From Streptomyces sp. R21 (GTDB taxonomy: Bacteria > Actinomycetota > Actinomycetes > Streptomycetales > Streptomycetaceae): a DNA stretch of 64,000 nt. Positions 1-7,972 of this stretch are shown here, piece by piece (position 1 is the first letter of the stretch; each line of letters begins with the position of its first letter). A program made the translations under genes and the position numbers. The notes beneath the pieces were generated by a model that saw only the letters and a list, made by a program, of their open reading frames with translations, did not search any database and was not told where the DNA came from. The DNA is taken from assembly GCF_041051975.1 (NCBI RefSeq), contig NZ_CP163435.1, forward strand, positions 868,001 through 932,000, written 5' to 3'.

Positions 1-150
1 GCCTTCCACGACCGGGTGCTCGTCATCGAGTACACCGACAGCGGTCTGCGCAAGGCCCGTTCGGGCTTCGGCGACCGGCTGAGCATCGTGCGCCGGGATG
101 TCGATGTGTCGACGCCGGGCAGCAAGGACTACGTCCGCAAGACGCGCTGA
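1..150 (+). CDS. 3' end of a GH114-like protein (cut by window edge)
   Basis: Only the last 49 codons are present, read in frame 1 to TGA at 148-150. The tail has a hydrophobic strand followed by IEYTDSG and, near the end, SIVRRDVDVSTPG. A strand-EY(T/V)-D element followed by an I-x-x-D-x-D segment is how the TIM-barrel endo-alpha-1,4-polygalactosaminidase family (GH114) usually closes. That resemblance is from memory of the family. The start, any signal peptide and the catalytic acids lie outside the window, so activity cannot be judged. An unrelated secreted or cytoplasmic TIM-barrel protein is possible. Confidence 0.55.
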   Translation, partial: AFHDRVLVIEYTDSGLRKARSGFGDRLSIVRRDVDVSTPGSKDYVRKTR

Positions 151-280
151 CGCTGGGGCCCGCCACGACACGGCTCCCCCCTCCACCGCGACCGCCCGGG
201 CAGAGGCACAGGTCGGTGCATACTCATATCCGCCCGCCGCCGGTTGAGCGGGCGCGTACGAAGCGGACGTAACAAGGGAC

Positions 281-1984
281 ATGCCGACATTCATGGCCGA
301 CGGGCGCGAGGACAGCGTGCCGGTGACCGCCGTTGCGGAGCCGCCGCGCCGAGGGGCCCTCCTGCTGCGCCACCGGCGGTGGCTGTTCGCCCTCGCCGTG
401 GTCGCGCTGCTGGCCCAGATGGCCGTGGCGATGGTCACGACGGCCGTGGAACAGACACCGACCATCGACGAACCCGTGTACGCGGGCACCGCGGTGGTCT
501 ACGCGCAGCAGCACAATCTGCACTTCAACCCGGAGCATCCGCCGCTGGGCAAGCTGATCATCGCGAGCGGGCTGGTTCTCGCCCACCCGCACCTCGACGC
601 CGGGCTCAGCGGCGATCAGGGGGAGCTCGGGCGACGTCTGCTGTACGAGTCGGGCAACGATCCCTGGCGACTGATGCTGTGGGCGCGCCTGCCGGTGATC
701 GTGCTGACGCTGCTGTTCGGGTTGGTCGTCCTCGCCTTCGCCCGTGATCTCGTGGGCCCTGCGGGCGGGTTGGCGGCGCTCGCCCTCTACACGTTCTCCC
801 CGGACGTCATCGCGCACGGTTCGCTGGCGACGCTCGATGTTCCGGCGGCCGGTTTCGTGCTGACGTCGGCCTGGCTGCTGTGGCGTGCCCGCCGACGGCC
901 GCGCCTGTACCTCCCGCTGGCCGGGGTGGCGCTGGGCGCGGCCCTGGCCACGAAGATGAGCACCCTGACGGCGGTCCCGGTCCTGCTGCTCCTGGTCGTC
1001 GTGTCCGTCTGGCGGGCCCGCCGCTCCCCCGGCCTCGACGCGCGCGGCAAGGTGCGGCTCGTCGCGGTCGGTCTGGCGGTGGCGGCCGGAGTGGCACTGA
1101 TCGCCGTGGCCGTGGTGTGGCTGACGTATCTCGCCGTCGACCCGCGGCTGCGCTGGGCCACGCCCGCGGACGTGCCCACCGTGCACGGGCTGCGCGGGCT
1201 CGTCATCGACTGGATGCCCTTCCCGCGGCCGTTCCGGGACGGGATGCGCATCCAGTTCGGCTTCGAGTACGCGACCTGGGAGGGCTTTCTCTTCGGCCGG
1301 CTCTACCGCGGTTCGCTCTGGTACTACCTGCCGACCGCGCTGCTGGTGAAGACGCCGCTCGGGATGCTCGTCCTCTGGGCGGCAGGTGCCGTCACGCTCC
1401 TGGCGATCCGCCGGCTGCGGCCCGCGGCACCGTACCTGCTCCTCCCGCCGGCTGTGCTGCTGGTCGCGGCGATGTCCGGGTCGCGTGACCTCGGCGTGCG
1501 GTACGCGATCTTCGTGCCGATGTTCCTGGCGGTCGCGGCGGCCGGTGTGCTCGCGGTGCACCGGCGGTGGACGCGGATGGCAGCGGCGGCGCTGATCCTC
1601 TTCGTCGCGGTCAGCTCCCTGCGCACGTTCCCGTACTACCTGCCGTACTCCAACGAGGCGTTCGGCGGTCCCGCGAAGACCCATCTGCGCCTGCACGACT
1701 CGAACGTCGACTGGGGCCAGGACCTGGGCCGCCTCGCCGACCGCCTCCGCGAGCGCCACCCGGGCGAGAGGGTCTGGCTCGTCTACAAGGGCAGCGGTGT
1801 GCCGTCGTACTACGGCATCGAGGCGTCCGATCCGCGCAAGGCGCCGCCGAGCGAGGTGCACGGGCTGCTCGTCGTCTCGGACTCCGCGGTCGCCAAGGCC
1901 AGGGGCCGGCTGGCGGCGCTGATCGCCACCAGCACGCCGATCGACGAGGTCGGGCACTCCATCACGATCTACCGCCGCGGGTGA
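281..1984 (+). CDS. GT39/ArnT-type integral membrane glycosyltransferase
   Basis: This 567-residue protein has about ten hydrophobic membrane spans, starting near residues 34-55. It has the two signatures of the dolichyl-phosphate-mannose-protein mannosyltransferase-like superfamily. The first is an acidic pair in the first extracytoplasmic loop (TIDEPVY, D63-E64) followed by NPEHPPLGK (residues 84-91). The second is DSNVDWGQDL near residue 475. Such enzymes take a sugar from a polyprenyl-phosphate donor on the outer face of the membrane and pass it to a protein or glycolipid. The ATG at 281 has AAGGGA just upstream. A second ATG at 293 is possible. The acceptor cannot be read from the sequence, and no glycan genes are adjacent. 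Confidence 0.85.
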   Translation: MPTFMADGREDSVPVTAVAEPPRRGALLLRHRRWLFALAVVALLAQMAVAMVTTAVEQTPTIDEPVYAGTAVVYAQQHNLHFNPEHPPLGKLIIASGLVLAHPHLDAGLSGDQGELGRRLLYESGNDPWRLMLWARLPVIVLTLLFGLVVLAFARDLVGPAGGLAALALYTFSPDVIAHGSLATLDVPAAGFVLTSAWLLWRARRRPRLYLPLAGVALGAALATKMSTLTAVPVLLLLVVVSVWRARRSPGLDARGKVRLVAVGLAVAAGVALIAVAVVWLTYLAVDPRLRWATPADVPTVHGLRGLVIDWMPFPRPFRDGMRIQFGFEYATWEGFLFGRLYRGSLWYYLPTALLVKTPLGMLVLWAAGAVTLLAIRRLRPAAPYLLLPPAVLLVAAMSGSRDLGVRYAIFVPMFLAVAAAGVLAVHRRWTRMAAAALILFVAVSSLRTFPYYLPYSNEAFGGPAKTHLRLHDSNVDWGQDLGRLADRLRERHPGERVWLVYKGSGVPSYYGIEASDPRKAPPSEVHGLLVVSDSAVAKARGRLAALIATSTPIDEVGHSITIYRRG

Positions 1985-2119
1985 TGCCGTAGGGCCACGG
2001 TCGTTCCTGCCCTCAGGTGACCGTCCGGCGTGGGAGCGCCGCGGCGGTACGGCGGGTCCCGCATCCTCGACTCGCGCGGACCGGCACTCGGCCGGTCACG
2101 GCCGTCCGAGGAGGAACCG

Positions 2120-3058
2120 GTGCTGAAACGCCCCCCATCCCGCAGGACGCTGAGGGCTTCGTCCCGTGGCTCGCTCCGGGCCTGTGCCGTGGCGGCGCTG
2201 CTGGCCACCGGGCTCGGCATGGCCGCCACCGGCCCGGCCCCGGCGGCAGCCGTACACCGCTCGCCGGCGGCCCTGGCATCCGTTCCGGTTTCCGCTCCCG
2301 TCCCCGGCACGCTCTGCGCGCACGCGGGCACGCTGAAGGGCAAGGGCGGGCAGCGGGCCGCCGTCAGCCTGTGCGTGAGCACGGGGAGCCGGGTCATGAC
2401 GGTGTCCGCGCCCGCCGCGTGCAGGCGGGCCGGGGAGTCCGTCCGGTACGCCTGCCGGACCTCGGGGAGTTGGACCGTGCGGCGTGCGGGCGAGGACGTC
2501 GCCTCGGGCCCGCTTCCCGGCGGGACGGAGTACCCGGGCCCGGCGACCTACCGCGTCAGCGGCACCGTCCACGTCCAGTCGTCGTCGGCCGGAGTCGACC
2601 TGACCGGGCAGGTCCACGCCTCGCTGACCCTCGTCGAGCCGAAGCAGGTCCCCACGCACCACATCTCGGTCGACCGGAGCGTCGTGCGGGCGAACGCCAC
2701 GACCACGCTGACGTACACCGTCGCGCGCGACAGCGAACAGGGCGACGGAAGCGCCCGCTTCGGGCTCATCGGCCAGGAGGCGTCCGGCGTGCGGCTGACC
2801 ACGGCGGACCCGCGCTGCGTCAATCCGCTGACCGGCCGCTATCCGTCCACGAAGCGGAACATGTTCGCGCTCGACTGCACCCCCACCGACCTCCAGCCGG
2901 GCCACCCCTCCACGATCGTCGTACGGGTGACCGTCAAGAAGGCGTGCGGCGCGATCGTGTCCAAGCTCGGCTACTGGATGCCCCAGGGGCAGGGCTCGTC
3001 CGCCGGGGGCATGATCTCCGGACCCACCGTCACCTGCTCACGGTCAAAGGGTCTCTGA
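2120..3058 (+). CDS. secreted protein of unknown function
   Basis: The reading frame is open further upstream, but the GTG at 2120 sits 5 nt behind a strong ribosome site (GAGGAGG, 2108-2114) and begins a classic signal peptide. That peptide has a basic Lys-Arg-rich start, the hydrophobic stretch ACAVAALLATGLGMAATG, and an Ala-rich cleavage region near residues 35-42. The mature part (about 270 aa) is beta-rich. Its second half (TTLTYTVARD onward) looks like a DUF11/CARDB-type extracellular Ig-like domain. Four to six cysteines could form disulphides. No catalytic motif is visible. Its 3' end overlaps the convergent flavoprotein gene by 15 bp. The role is unknown. Confidence 0.8.
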   Translation: MLKRPPSRRTLRASSRGSLRACAVAALLATGLGMAATGPAPAAAVHRSPAALASVPVSAPVPGTLCAHAGTLKGKGGQRAAVSLCVSTGSRVMTVSAPAACRRAGESVRYACRTSGSWTVRRAGEDVASGPLPGGTEYPGPATYRVSGTVHVQSSSAGVDLTGQVHASLTLVEPKQVPTHHISVDRSVVRANATTTLTYTVARDSEQGDGSARFGLIGQEASGVRLTTADPRCVNPLTGRYPSTKRNMFALDCTPTDLQPGHPSTIVVRVTVKKACGAIVSKLGYWMPQGQGSSAGGMISGPTVTCSRSKGL

Positions 3059-3595
3059 CGGATCGGGCCCTGTCACCAACAGGTCCAGCGCCCGCTCCCA
3101 GCGGAACTCCCCGCCCTCGCCGCCCTCCGGCTCGTCCCCGGCGTAGGGATCGCCGAAGCGGACGCCCATGCCGCGCAGCCGCTCGACGCTCGCCCGGTAT
3201 GCCGGGTGGGCGGCGAGCGCCTCGTTCACGCAGGGCAGGACGGCGATGGGCACCCCGAGGCCGTACGCCTCGCACAGGGTCCCGAGCGCGAGCGTGTCGG
3301 ATATCCCGGCCGCCCACTTGTTGACCGTGTTGAAGGTGGCGGGCGCGACGACGACCGCGTCGGGCGCCGGGAAGGGGCGCGGGTCGCCCGGCGCACGCCA
3401 GGCCGAGCGGATGGGGCGCCCGGTCTCGGCCTCGACCTCCGCGGCGTCGAAGAACCCGAGGCCCTGCGGGGTCGCGATGACGCCGACCTCCCAATTCCGT
3501 TCCTGGGCCGCGGTGATGAGTCTGCTGACGTCCTGCGCGATGCCCGCAGCGCAGACGACGACGTAGAGGAAGGGTTTTCCGGCGTGTTCGGTCAC
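3044..3595 (-). CDS. HFCD-family flavoprotein
   Basis: This 183-residue protein of the phosphopantothenoylcysteine-decarboxylase/EpiD-like flavoprotein fold has a beta strand with small residues at the N-terminus (YVVVCAAGIA, residues 11-20) for phosphate contact. The FMN-binding strand-loop APATFNTVNKWAAGISD is near residues 84-100, followed by VLPCVNEAL. Standalone members bind FMN and either oxidatively decarboxylate a peptidyl or small-molecule cysteine, or act as prenyltransferases. Which one applies here is not clear, because the usual PASANT motif is replaced by PATFNT and no CoaB partner is fused. The gene converges on the secreted-protein gene with a 15-bp overlap. Confidence 0.8.
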   Translation of the reverse strand: MTEHAGKPFLYVVVCAAGIAQDVSRLITAAQERNWEVGVIATPQGLGFFDAAEVEAETGRPIRSAWRAPGDPRPFPAPDAVVVAPATFNTVNKWAAGISDTLALGTLCEAYGLGVPIAVLPCVNEALAAHPAYRASVERLRGMGVRFGDPYAGDEPEGGEGGEFRWERALDLLVTGPDPSETL

Positions 3596-3634
3596 ACGGC
3601 GACCCTAGTGAAACCGAGAGAGTGCGGTTCGCGG

Positions 3635-4093
3635 TCAGCGCACCGGGAAGGACGTCCCGCGTTCGGCCTCGGGGCGCGGGCCGAAGATGCGGCGCTCCTT
3701 CTCCTCGATGGGTACGTCGTTGATGCTGGCCTCGCGGCGGGTCATCAGGCCGTGCTCGTCGAACTCCCACAGCTCGTTGCCGTAAGAGCGCCAGCACTGG
3801 CCGTCGGCGTCGCGGGACTCGTACTGGAAGCGGACGGCGATGCGGTTGCCGTCGAAGGCCCACAGGTCCTTGCGCAGCGCGTACTCCTGCTCGCGAGCCC
3901 ACTTCGCCGTCAGGAGCTCGACGATCTCGGCGCGGCCGGTGACGAAGGTGTCGCGGTTGCGCCAGACCGAGTCCTCGGAGTAGGCGAGCGAGACCTTGTG
4001 GGGGTCGCGGGTGTTCCAGGCGTCCTCGGCGGCCTGGACCTTCTGGATCGCGGTCTCGCGGGTGAAGGGCGGCAGGGGCGGGCGGTCCGTCAT
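3635..4093 (-). CDS. DUF1348 / NTF2-like small protein
   Basis: This 152-residue protein matches the DUF1348 branch of the NTF2-like (SnoaL-type) cone fold. It has an amphipathic first helix ([20 protein letters not shown]) followed by W-rich strands ([44 protein letters not shown]). DUF1348 members are cytosolic and function is not established. The frame stays open to 4204, but the ATG at 4093 starts the conserved domain; the upstream codons run through the two operator palindromes. It is divergent from a TetR gene, with two perfect palindromes in between, so it is almost certainly repressed by that regulator. Confidence 0.85.
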   Translation of the reverse strand: MTDRPPLPPFTRETAIQKVQAAEDAWNTRDPHKVSLAYSEDSVWRNRDTFVTGRAEIVELLTAKWAREQEYALRKDLWAFDGNRIAVRFQYESRDADGQCWRSYGNELWEFDEHGLMTRREASINDVPIEEKERRIFGPRPEAERGTSFPVR

Positions 4094-4119
4094 GGCGGCA
4101 TCCTCGGTGATCGACAAGG

Positions 4120-4135
4120 GAGAACGATCGTTCTC
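4120..4135. promoter_or_regulatory. perfect 16-bp palindrome, proposed TetR operator 1
   Basis: GAGAACGATCGTTCTC is a perfect inverted repeat 26 bp upstream of the DUF1348 start. A second copy with the same GAGAACG/CGTTCTC arms lies 35 bp away centre to centre. The location between divergent enzyme and TetR genes is the usual one for a self-controlled repressor. Confidence 0.8.
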
Positions 4136-4154
4136 GGCTGTGGCTGCTACCGTA

Positions 4155-4170
4155 GAGAACGCGCGTTCTC
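4155..4170. promoter_or_regulatory. perfect 16-bp palindrome, proposed TetR operator 2
   Basis: GAGAACGCGCGTTCTC shares both arms with operator 1 and differs only in the two central bases. It lies 54 bp upstream of the tetR start, so it probably covers the regulator's own promoter. Direct repeats of GTCGTCA/GTCGCCAAG follow it, without a clear role. Confidence 0.8.
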
Positions 4171-4224
4171 GCGTCAAGGTCGTCAGAGTCGCCAAGGTCG
4201 TCAAGCGCGTTGGGAGAGGCCCTC

Positions 4225-4779
4225 ATGGACAGCGCAGCAGCCCGGGAGCAGGCACTGGATGCCGCGGAGGAGCTGTTCTACGGCCGCGGTATTCAGGCGG
4301 TCGGGATGGATGCCGTCCGCGGCGCGTCGGGGGTCTCGCTCAAGCGGCTCTACCAGCTGTTTCCCGCCAAGGACCAGCTGATAGAGGCGTATCTGGAGCG
4401 GCGCGATCTTCGCTGGCGGGAGCGGTTGGCCACGCATGTCGAGCGGCACGGGGACCCCGAGGAGCGGATCCTCGCGGTGTTCGACTGGCTGCGACTGTGG
4501 TTCGGCGAGCCCGACTTCCGCGGGTGCGCGTGGATCAACGCGTACGGCGAACTGGGCGCCGTATCGCCCCGCGTGGCCGCCCAGGTCCGCGCCCACAAGC
4601 GGGCGTTCCAGGGTTACCTGGCCGGGCTGGTGACCGACGCGGGCCTGCCCGCCGTCCTCGCCGGCCAGCTCTTCCTGCTCGCCGAGGGCGCCATGGTCAC
4701 GGCCGGGATCAACGGGAGCGCCGAGCCCGCCGAGCAGGCCCGGCAGGCCGCCCGACTCCTGGTGCGGGCCTGCCGGTAG
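4225..4779 (+). CDS. TetR/AcrR-family repressor, divergent from the DUF1348 gene
   Basis: This 184-residue regulator has an N-terminal helix-turn-helix: ALDAAEELFYGRGIQAVGMDAVRGASGVSLKRLYQLFPAKDQLIEAYL, i.e. helices 1-4 in roughly residues 7-54. A ligand-binding helical domain follows. The chosen ATG follows GGGAGAGG by 6 nt. A TTG 15 nt upstream is a weaker alternative. The recognition helix SLKRLYQLF is typical. FRGCAWINAYGEL in the C-domain is the signature of the TetR_C_33-like group, whose members commonly govern a divergent small oxidoreductase or NTF2-like gene. The ligand is unknown. The 3' end faces the ferredoxin gene 22 bp away. Confidence 0.93.
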   Translation: MDSAAAREQALDAAEELFYGRGIQAVGMDAVRGASGVSLKRLYQLFPAKDQLIEAYLERRDLRWRERLATHVERHGDPEERILAVFDWLRLWFGEPDFRGCAWINAYGELGAVSPRVAAQVRAHKRAFQGYLAGLVTDAGLPAVLAGQLFLLAEGAMVTAGINGSAEPAEQARQAARLLVRACR

Positions 4780-4801
4780 CCGACTCGGCGGCGCAACCCG
4801 G

Positions 4802-5005
4802 CTATGACGCCCCGGAGATGGTGATCGCCCGGACCGGGCAGGCCCGGGCCGCCTCGCGGACCATCGGGTCAACGGTGCCGTCGGCGCGCGCCGGGAGCAG
4901 TTCGCTGAATCCGTCGTCGTCCTGTGCGAAGACGCCGGGCGCGGTGAGGGCGCACTGACCGGCGCCGATGCACACGTCCTTGGCGATGGTGATGTCGAGG
5001 GTCAT
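4802..5005 (-). CDS. [3Fe-4S] ferredoxin, P450 redox partner (SoyB-like)
   Basis: This 67-residue ferredoxin has the cluster motif CIGAGQC (C12...C18) and a later ACPVRAI. The middle cysteine of the usual CxxCxxC is Ala, so a [3Fe-4S] cluster is expected, as in the Streptomyces ferredoxins SoyB, Fd-1 and Fd-2. It carries one electron from a ferredoxin reductase (not encoded nearby) to the P450. It starts 11 bp after the P450 stop codon on the same strand, the standard P450-ferredoxin bicistron. The frame is open upstream, but the ATG at 5005 gives the normal length. Confidence 0.95.
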   Translation of the reverse strand: MTLDITIAKDVCIGAGQCALTAPGVFAQDDDGFSELLPARADGTVDPMVREAARACPVRAITISGAS

Positions 5006-5016
5006 GGCCGGGCCTC

Positions 5017-6204
5017 TTACCAGGTCACGGGGAGTTCCAGCATCCCCTGGATCGTGTCTCCCGGTTTGAACGGGATGTCGTCCACCGGTGCGGCGAGCCG
5101 CAGGCCGGGCAGCCGGTCGAAGAGTGACAGCAGCGCGATCTCCATCTCGGCGCGGGCGAGGTTCTGCCCGAGACACTGGTGGATGCCGAAGCCGAACGCG
5201 ACGTGGTGGCCGGGCGGGCGATGCCAGTCGAGGACGTCGGGCTCCGTGAACGCGGCCGTGTCGCGGTTGATGACCGAGGTCGAGAAGACGACGCCCTCGT
5301 CGGCCCGGATCACCACCCCGCCCACCTCGATGTCCTCGGTGGCCACGCGCAACAGCCCTTCGGCGATGGAGAGGAAGCGCAGCAGCTCCTCGACGGCGGC
5401 GGGCATCAGCGCGGGGTCGGCCCGCAGTTCGGCCAGCCGTTCCGGATGCCTGAGCAGCGTGAACGTACCGAGGGAGATCATGTTCGCGGTCGTCTCATGG
5501 CCGGCGACGAGGAGGATCGTGGCGAGCGAGACCAGCTCCGTCCGGTCCACCGCCCCGGCGCGCAGCTGCTCCTGGATGAGGTCGTCGAGGAGCCCGTCGC
5601 CGGGGTCCTTCTGCTTGCGGTCGATCAACGAGCCGAGGTACGCGTCGAGTTGGTCGCGCGCCCCCTGGGCGTCGGCCAGGGTGGGACCGCGCAGCAGTTT
5701 CCGCGACTGCGCCTCGAAGAAGTCGTGGTCGGCGTAGGGGACGCCGAGCAGGGCGCAGATCACCATCGAGGGCACGGGCAGCGCGAAGGCGCTCACCAGC
5801 TCGGCGGGCGGGCCCTGTTCCTCCATGGCGTCCAGGAGCCGGTCGACGGTGTCCTGGATGCGCGGGCGCAGTGCCGAGGTCCGTTTGAGGGTGAAGTTCG
5901 GGACCATCATGGTGCGTTGGATGCGGTGCTCGGGGTCGTCGACGCCGAGCAGGGCGAGACGGCGACTGCGGATCGCCTGGAAACGCTCGGTGGGCGCCGG
6001 AAACGCCGGGCGGGTGCGGTCGGACGAGAGGCGCGGGTCGGCGAGAAGTTCACGGGCGGCACCGTGCCCGGTCACCACCCAGACGTCACGGCCGTCGTAC
6101 AGGGTGATCCGCGACAGCGGGCGCTCCTCGCGCAGGCGGTCATAGCCGGCGGGCGGGTGGTAGGGACACGTGCGGTCCTGGGGGAAGGCAACGGGTTCTG
6201 TCAT
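5017..6204 (-). CDS. cytochrome P450, CYP105D-type (SoyC/CYP105D1-like)
   Basis: This 395-residue soluble bacterial P450 starts with FPQDRTCPYHPPAGYDRLRE, very like CYP105D1 (SoyC) of S. griseus. It has the oxygen-binding I-helix motif AGHETT, the K-helix Glu-Arg pair in EELLR, and the haem ligand loop FGFGIHQCLGQ, with Cys as thiolate ligand. CYP105 enzymes hydroxylate or dealkylate a wide range of xenobiotics and secondary metabolites. The ferredoxin gene follows 11 bp downstream. The ATG at 6204 was chosen over the ATG 15 nt upstream because GAGGT precedes it. A perfect 21-bp palindrome lies 43 bp upstream, so expression is probably inducible through a repressor not encoded next door. Confidence 0.95.
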   Translation of the reverse strand: MTEPVAFPQDRTCPYHPPAGYDRLREERPLSRITLYDGRDVWVVTGHGAARELLADPRLSSDRTRPAFPAPTERFQAIRSRRLALLGVDDPEHRIQRTMMVPNFTLKRTSALRPRIQDTVDRLLDAMEEQGPPAELVSAFALPVPSMVICALLGVPYADHDFFEAQSRKLLRGPTLADAQGARDQLDAYLGSLIDRKQKDPGDGLLDDLIQEQLRAGAVDRTELVSLATILLVAGHETTANMISLGTFTLLRHPERLAELRADPALMPAAVEELLRFLSIAEGLLRVATEDIEVGGVVIRADEGVVFSTSVINRDTAAFTEPDVLDWHRPPGHHVAFGFGIHQCLGQNLARAEMEIALLSLFDRLPGLRLAAPVDDIPFKPGDTIQGMLELPVTW

Positions 6205-6246
6205 GTGATGACCTCGCAAGCGATGTTTCCCTCGTGCCGATCTTCA

Positions 6247-6267
6247 TTAGATGCCCAGGGCATCTAA
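6247..6267. promoter_or_regulatory. perfect 21-bp palindrome upstream of the CYP105D gene
   Basis: Two 10-bp arms, TTAGATGCCC and GGGCATCTAA, flank a single A. This is a perfect inverted repeat in the P450 promoter region, and its size and symmetry fit a MarR/TetR/GntR-type dimer operator. No regulator gene is adjacent, so the repressor must be encoded elsewhere. Confidence 0.75.
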
Positions 6268-6526
6268 CAGATCCACGCGAAGTTCGGCCACATCCGCCGG
6301 ATACCTGATCTGGCCGATCTCCGACGTCGGACGGGGGTGCCCCGGGCCGGACACCGCGCACGGGCTGTACGTCTGCCATCCGGGCCGTTGGCGATTGCGT
6401 CCGGCCCCTGCCGGATTCCGCCACTTCCCCGCCCCTCCGCACCGCCGGACCCGGCCGGATCCGGAGGTCCGGCACGCGTGCGATATTCGGTTGCGCGGAC
6501 GGATCGCGGGGCCGCAGGATCTGGCC
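6268..6526. other. non-coding stretch between palindrome and small ORF
   Basis: About 260 bp with no gene that I can support. The open frames crossing it lack ribosome sites and recognisable domains. It must contain the promoter for the small ORF/LysE-type exporter unit; no convincing -35/-10 pair stands out. Confidence 0.5.
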
Positions 6527-6634
6527 ATGACCACGACCGAAGCCTTCCTGCCGCTGACCCCCGCCACCGCTGCTCCGGTGCGGGTCCAGCAGCAGCCCGG
6601 CCGACCGTGGAGGCCTGCGCTTCCCCGGTCATGA
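6527..6634 (+). CDS. 35-codon ORF overlapping the exporter start (candidate leader peptide)
   Basis: An ATG at 6527 opens a short frame, MTTTEAFLPLTPATAAP..., that ends in TGA at 6632-6634. That TGA overlaps the ATG of the LysE-type exporter (ATGA), so ribosomes finishing here would sit on the exporter start. The exporter itself has no ribosome site at normal spacing. The peptide has no recognisable domain. It may be a translational-coupling leader or a chance ORF. Confidence 0.4.
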   Translation: MTTTEAFLPLTPATAAPVRVQQQPGRPWRPALPRS

Positions 6635-7263
6635 CCGCCGCGCTCGTCGCGGGGCTGCTCGCGGGCTACGGCATCGCCATGCCCGTCGGAGCGGTGGCGA
6701 CCTACCTCGTCTCCCTCACCGCTCGTACGACCCTGAGAATCGGCATGTGCGCCGCGCTGGGCGTGGCGACCGCCGACGGTCTGTACGCCCTGGTCGCCAC
6801 GCTCGGGGGCTCCGCGCTCGCCGTCGCGCTGCAGCCGGTGCTGGTCCCGCTGCGCTGGGCCTCGGCCCTGGTGCTGGCCGCGATGGCGGCCCGGGGTGCG
6901 GTGACCGCCGTCCGCCACTATCGCGACCGCCGGCGCGCCGCCCGGTCCGGACGGGACCCGGCACGCCCGGCCCGCGCCTACCTGACGTTGCTGGGCGTCA
7001 CTCTCCTCAACCCCACCACCGTGATCTACTTCGCAGCGCTGGTCCTCGGCAGCCGTACGACGCAGGCGGTGCACCCGGTGGAACAAGGCGTGTTCGTGCT
7101 CGCCGCGTTCGCCGCGTCCGCGAGCTGGCAACTGCTGATCGCCGGGGGCGGGGCGCTGCTCGGCCGGGCGTTGACAGGACACCGGGGGCGGCTGATGACG
7201 GCGGTCGCGTCCAGCACCGTGATCATGGTGCTGGCCGTACGGATGCTGGTGTCGCCGCCGTGA
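6631..7263 (+). CDS. LysE/RhtB-type amino-acid/small-molecule exporter
   Basis: This 210-residue inner-membrane protein has about six spans. The N-terminal span contains the family hallmark GYGIAMPVGAVATYLV (residues 12-27), and a central LNPTTVIYFAALVLG motif corresponds to the conserved Asn-Pro kink of LysE/RhtB transporters. An Arg-rich cytosolic loop (RHYRDRRRAARSGRD) separates the two halves, as usual. LysE-family proteins export amino acids or related solutes using the proton gradient. The substrate is not predictable here. The ATG at 6631 overlaps the stop codon of a 35-codon ORF, which suggests translational coupling. A GTG at 6607 is an alternative start. Confidence 0.85.
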   Translation: MTAALVAGLLAGYGIAMPVGAVATYLVSLTARTTLRIGMCAALGVATADGLYALVATLGGSALAVALQPVLVPLRWASALVLAAMAARGAVTAVRHYRDRRRAARSGRDPARPARAYLTLLGVTLLNPTTVIYFAALVLGSRTTQAVHPVEQGVFVLAAFAASASWQLLIAGGGALLGRALTGHRGRLMTAVASSTVIMVLAVRMLVSPP

Positions 7264-7385
7264 CCGCGAACCGTCCGCGGCGGCCGGTGCGGCGGTCGCG
7301 GATGATTCGCGTCGGTGCCGGTGTTGCACCCTGACAGCAGAAACAACATCAGTACTCGTACGAACGCGACGATGGGACGGAAGTC

Positions 7386-7853
7386 ATGCCTCTTGAGGGC
7401 GAGTACGAACCCAGCCCGACGCAGTGGGTGCGCGATCAGGTGGAGCTCTACGAGGGCTCCGGCGGCACCGAGGGCCTGACGCTGGGCAGCTTCTTGCCCG
7501 TGCCACCGGCCATCGCGGACCTGCCCGTCATCGTTCTCACCACCCTGGGCGGCCGGAGCGGCAAGATCCGCAAGTCCCCGCTGATGCGCGTGGAGCACGA
7601 GGGGCGCTACGCGGCGGTCGCCTCGCAGGGCGGCGCGCCCAAGCACCCGGTCTGGTACCACAACATCGTGGCCAACCCGCAGGTGGAGCTCCAGGACGGG
7701 CCCGTGCGCCAGGACTTCACGGCCCGTGAGGCCACCGGAGAGGAGCGGGCCCTGTGGTGGGAGCGCGCGGTCGCGGCCTATCCCCCGTACGCCGACTACC
7801 AGAAGAAGACCGACCGGGAGATCCCCGTCTTCGTGCTGGAACCCACCGGCTGA
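7386..7853 (+). CDS. F420-dependent nitroreductase/quinone reductase (DDN family)
   Basis: This 155-residue split-barrel protein of the deazaflavin-dependent nitroreductase family is related to M. tuberculosis Ddn. Diagnostic segments are [28 protein letters not shown] (residues 49-76; the GRSGKxRxxPL loop contacts F420 phosphate) and [22 protein letters not shown]. These proteins bind F420H2 and reduce quinones or nitro compounds at or near the membrane. The promoter region upstream is only about 120 bp long and shows GGGACGGAAG before the ATG. A strong hairpin terminator lies 123 bp downstream, inside the 3' end of the convergent gene. Confidence 0.93.
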   Translation: MPLEGEYEPSPTQWVRDQVELYEGSGGTEGLTLGSFLPVPPAIADLPVIVLTTLGGRSGKIRKSPLMRVEHEGRYAAVASQGGAPKHPVWYHNIVANPQVELQDGPVRQDFTAREATGEERALWWERAVAAYPPYADYQKKTDREIPVFVLEPTG

Positions 7854-7972
7854 TCGGCGCGGTCCGGGCTGACGGGCGGCCGTGCGCAGCGGAATCACGC
7901 ACTCCCGTTCGATGGTCCGAAATTCGTCGGGGATTGCCATGCATGAACCGGCGCCGACCGGGCATTCGTGCG

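Noticed and set aside
224..1957. 577-codon minus-strand ORF opposite the first glycosyltransferase
   Set aside because: Arg/Gln/His-rich shadow with no domain; the plus strand encodes a clear membrane protein.
2030..2119. Upstream extension of the secreted-protein gene
   Set aside because: The strong ribosome site at 2108-2114 and the signal peptide right after GTG 2120 place the start there; the earlier codons have no protein-like character.
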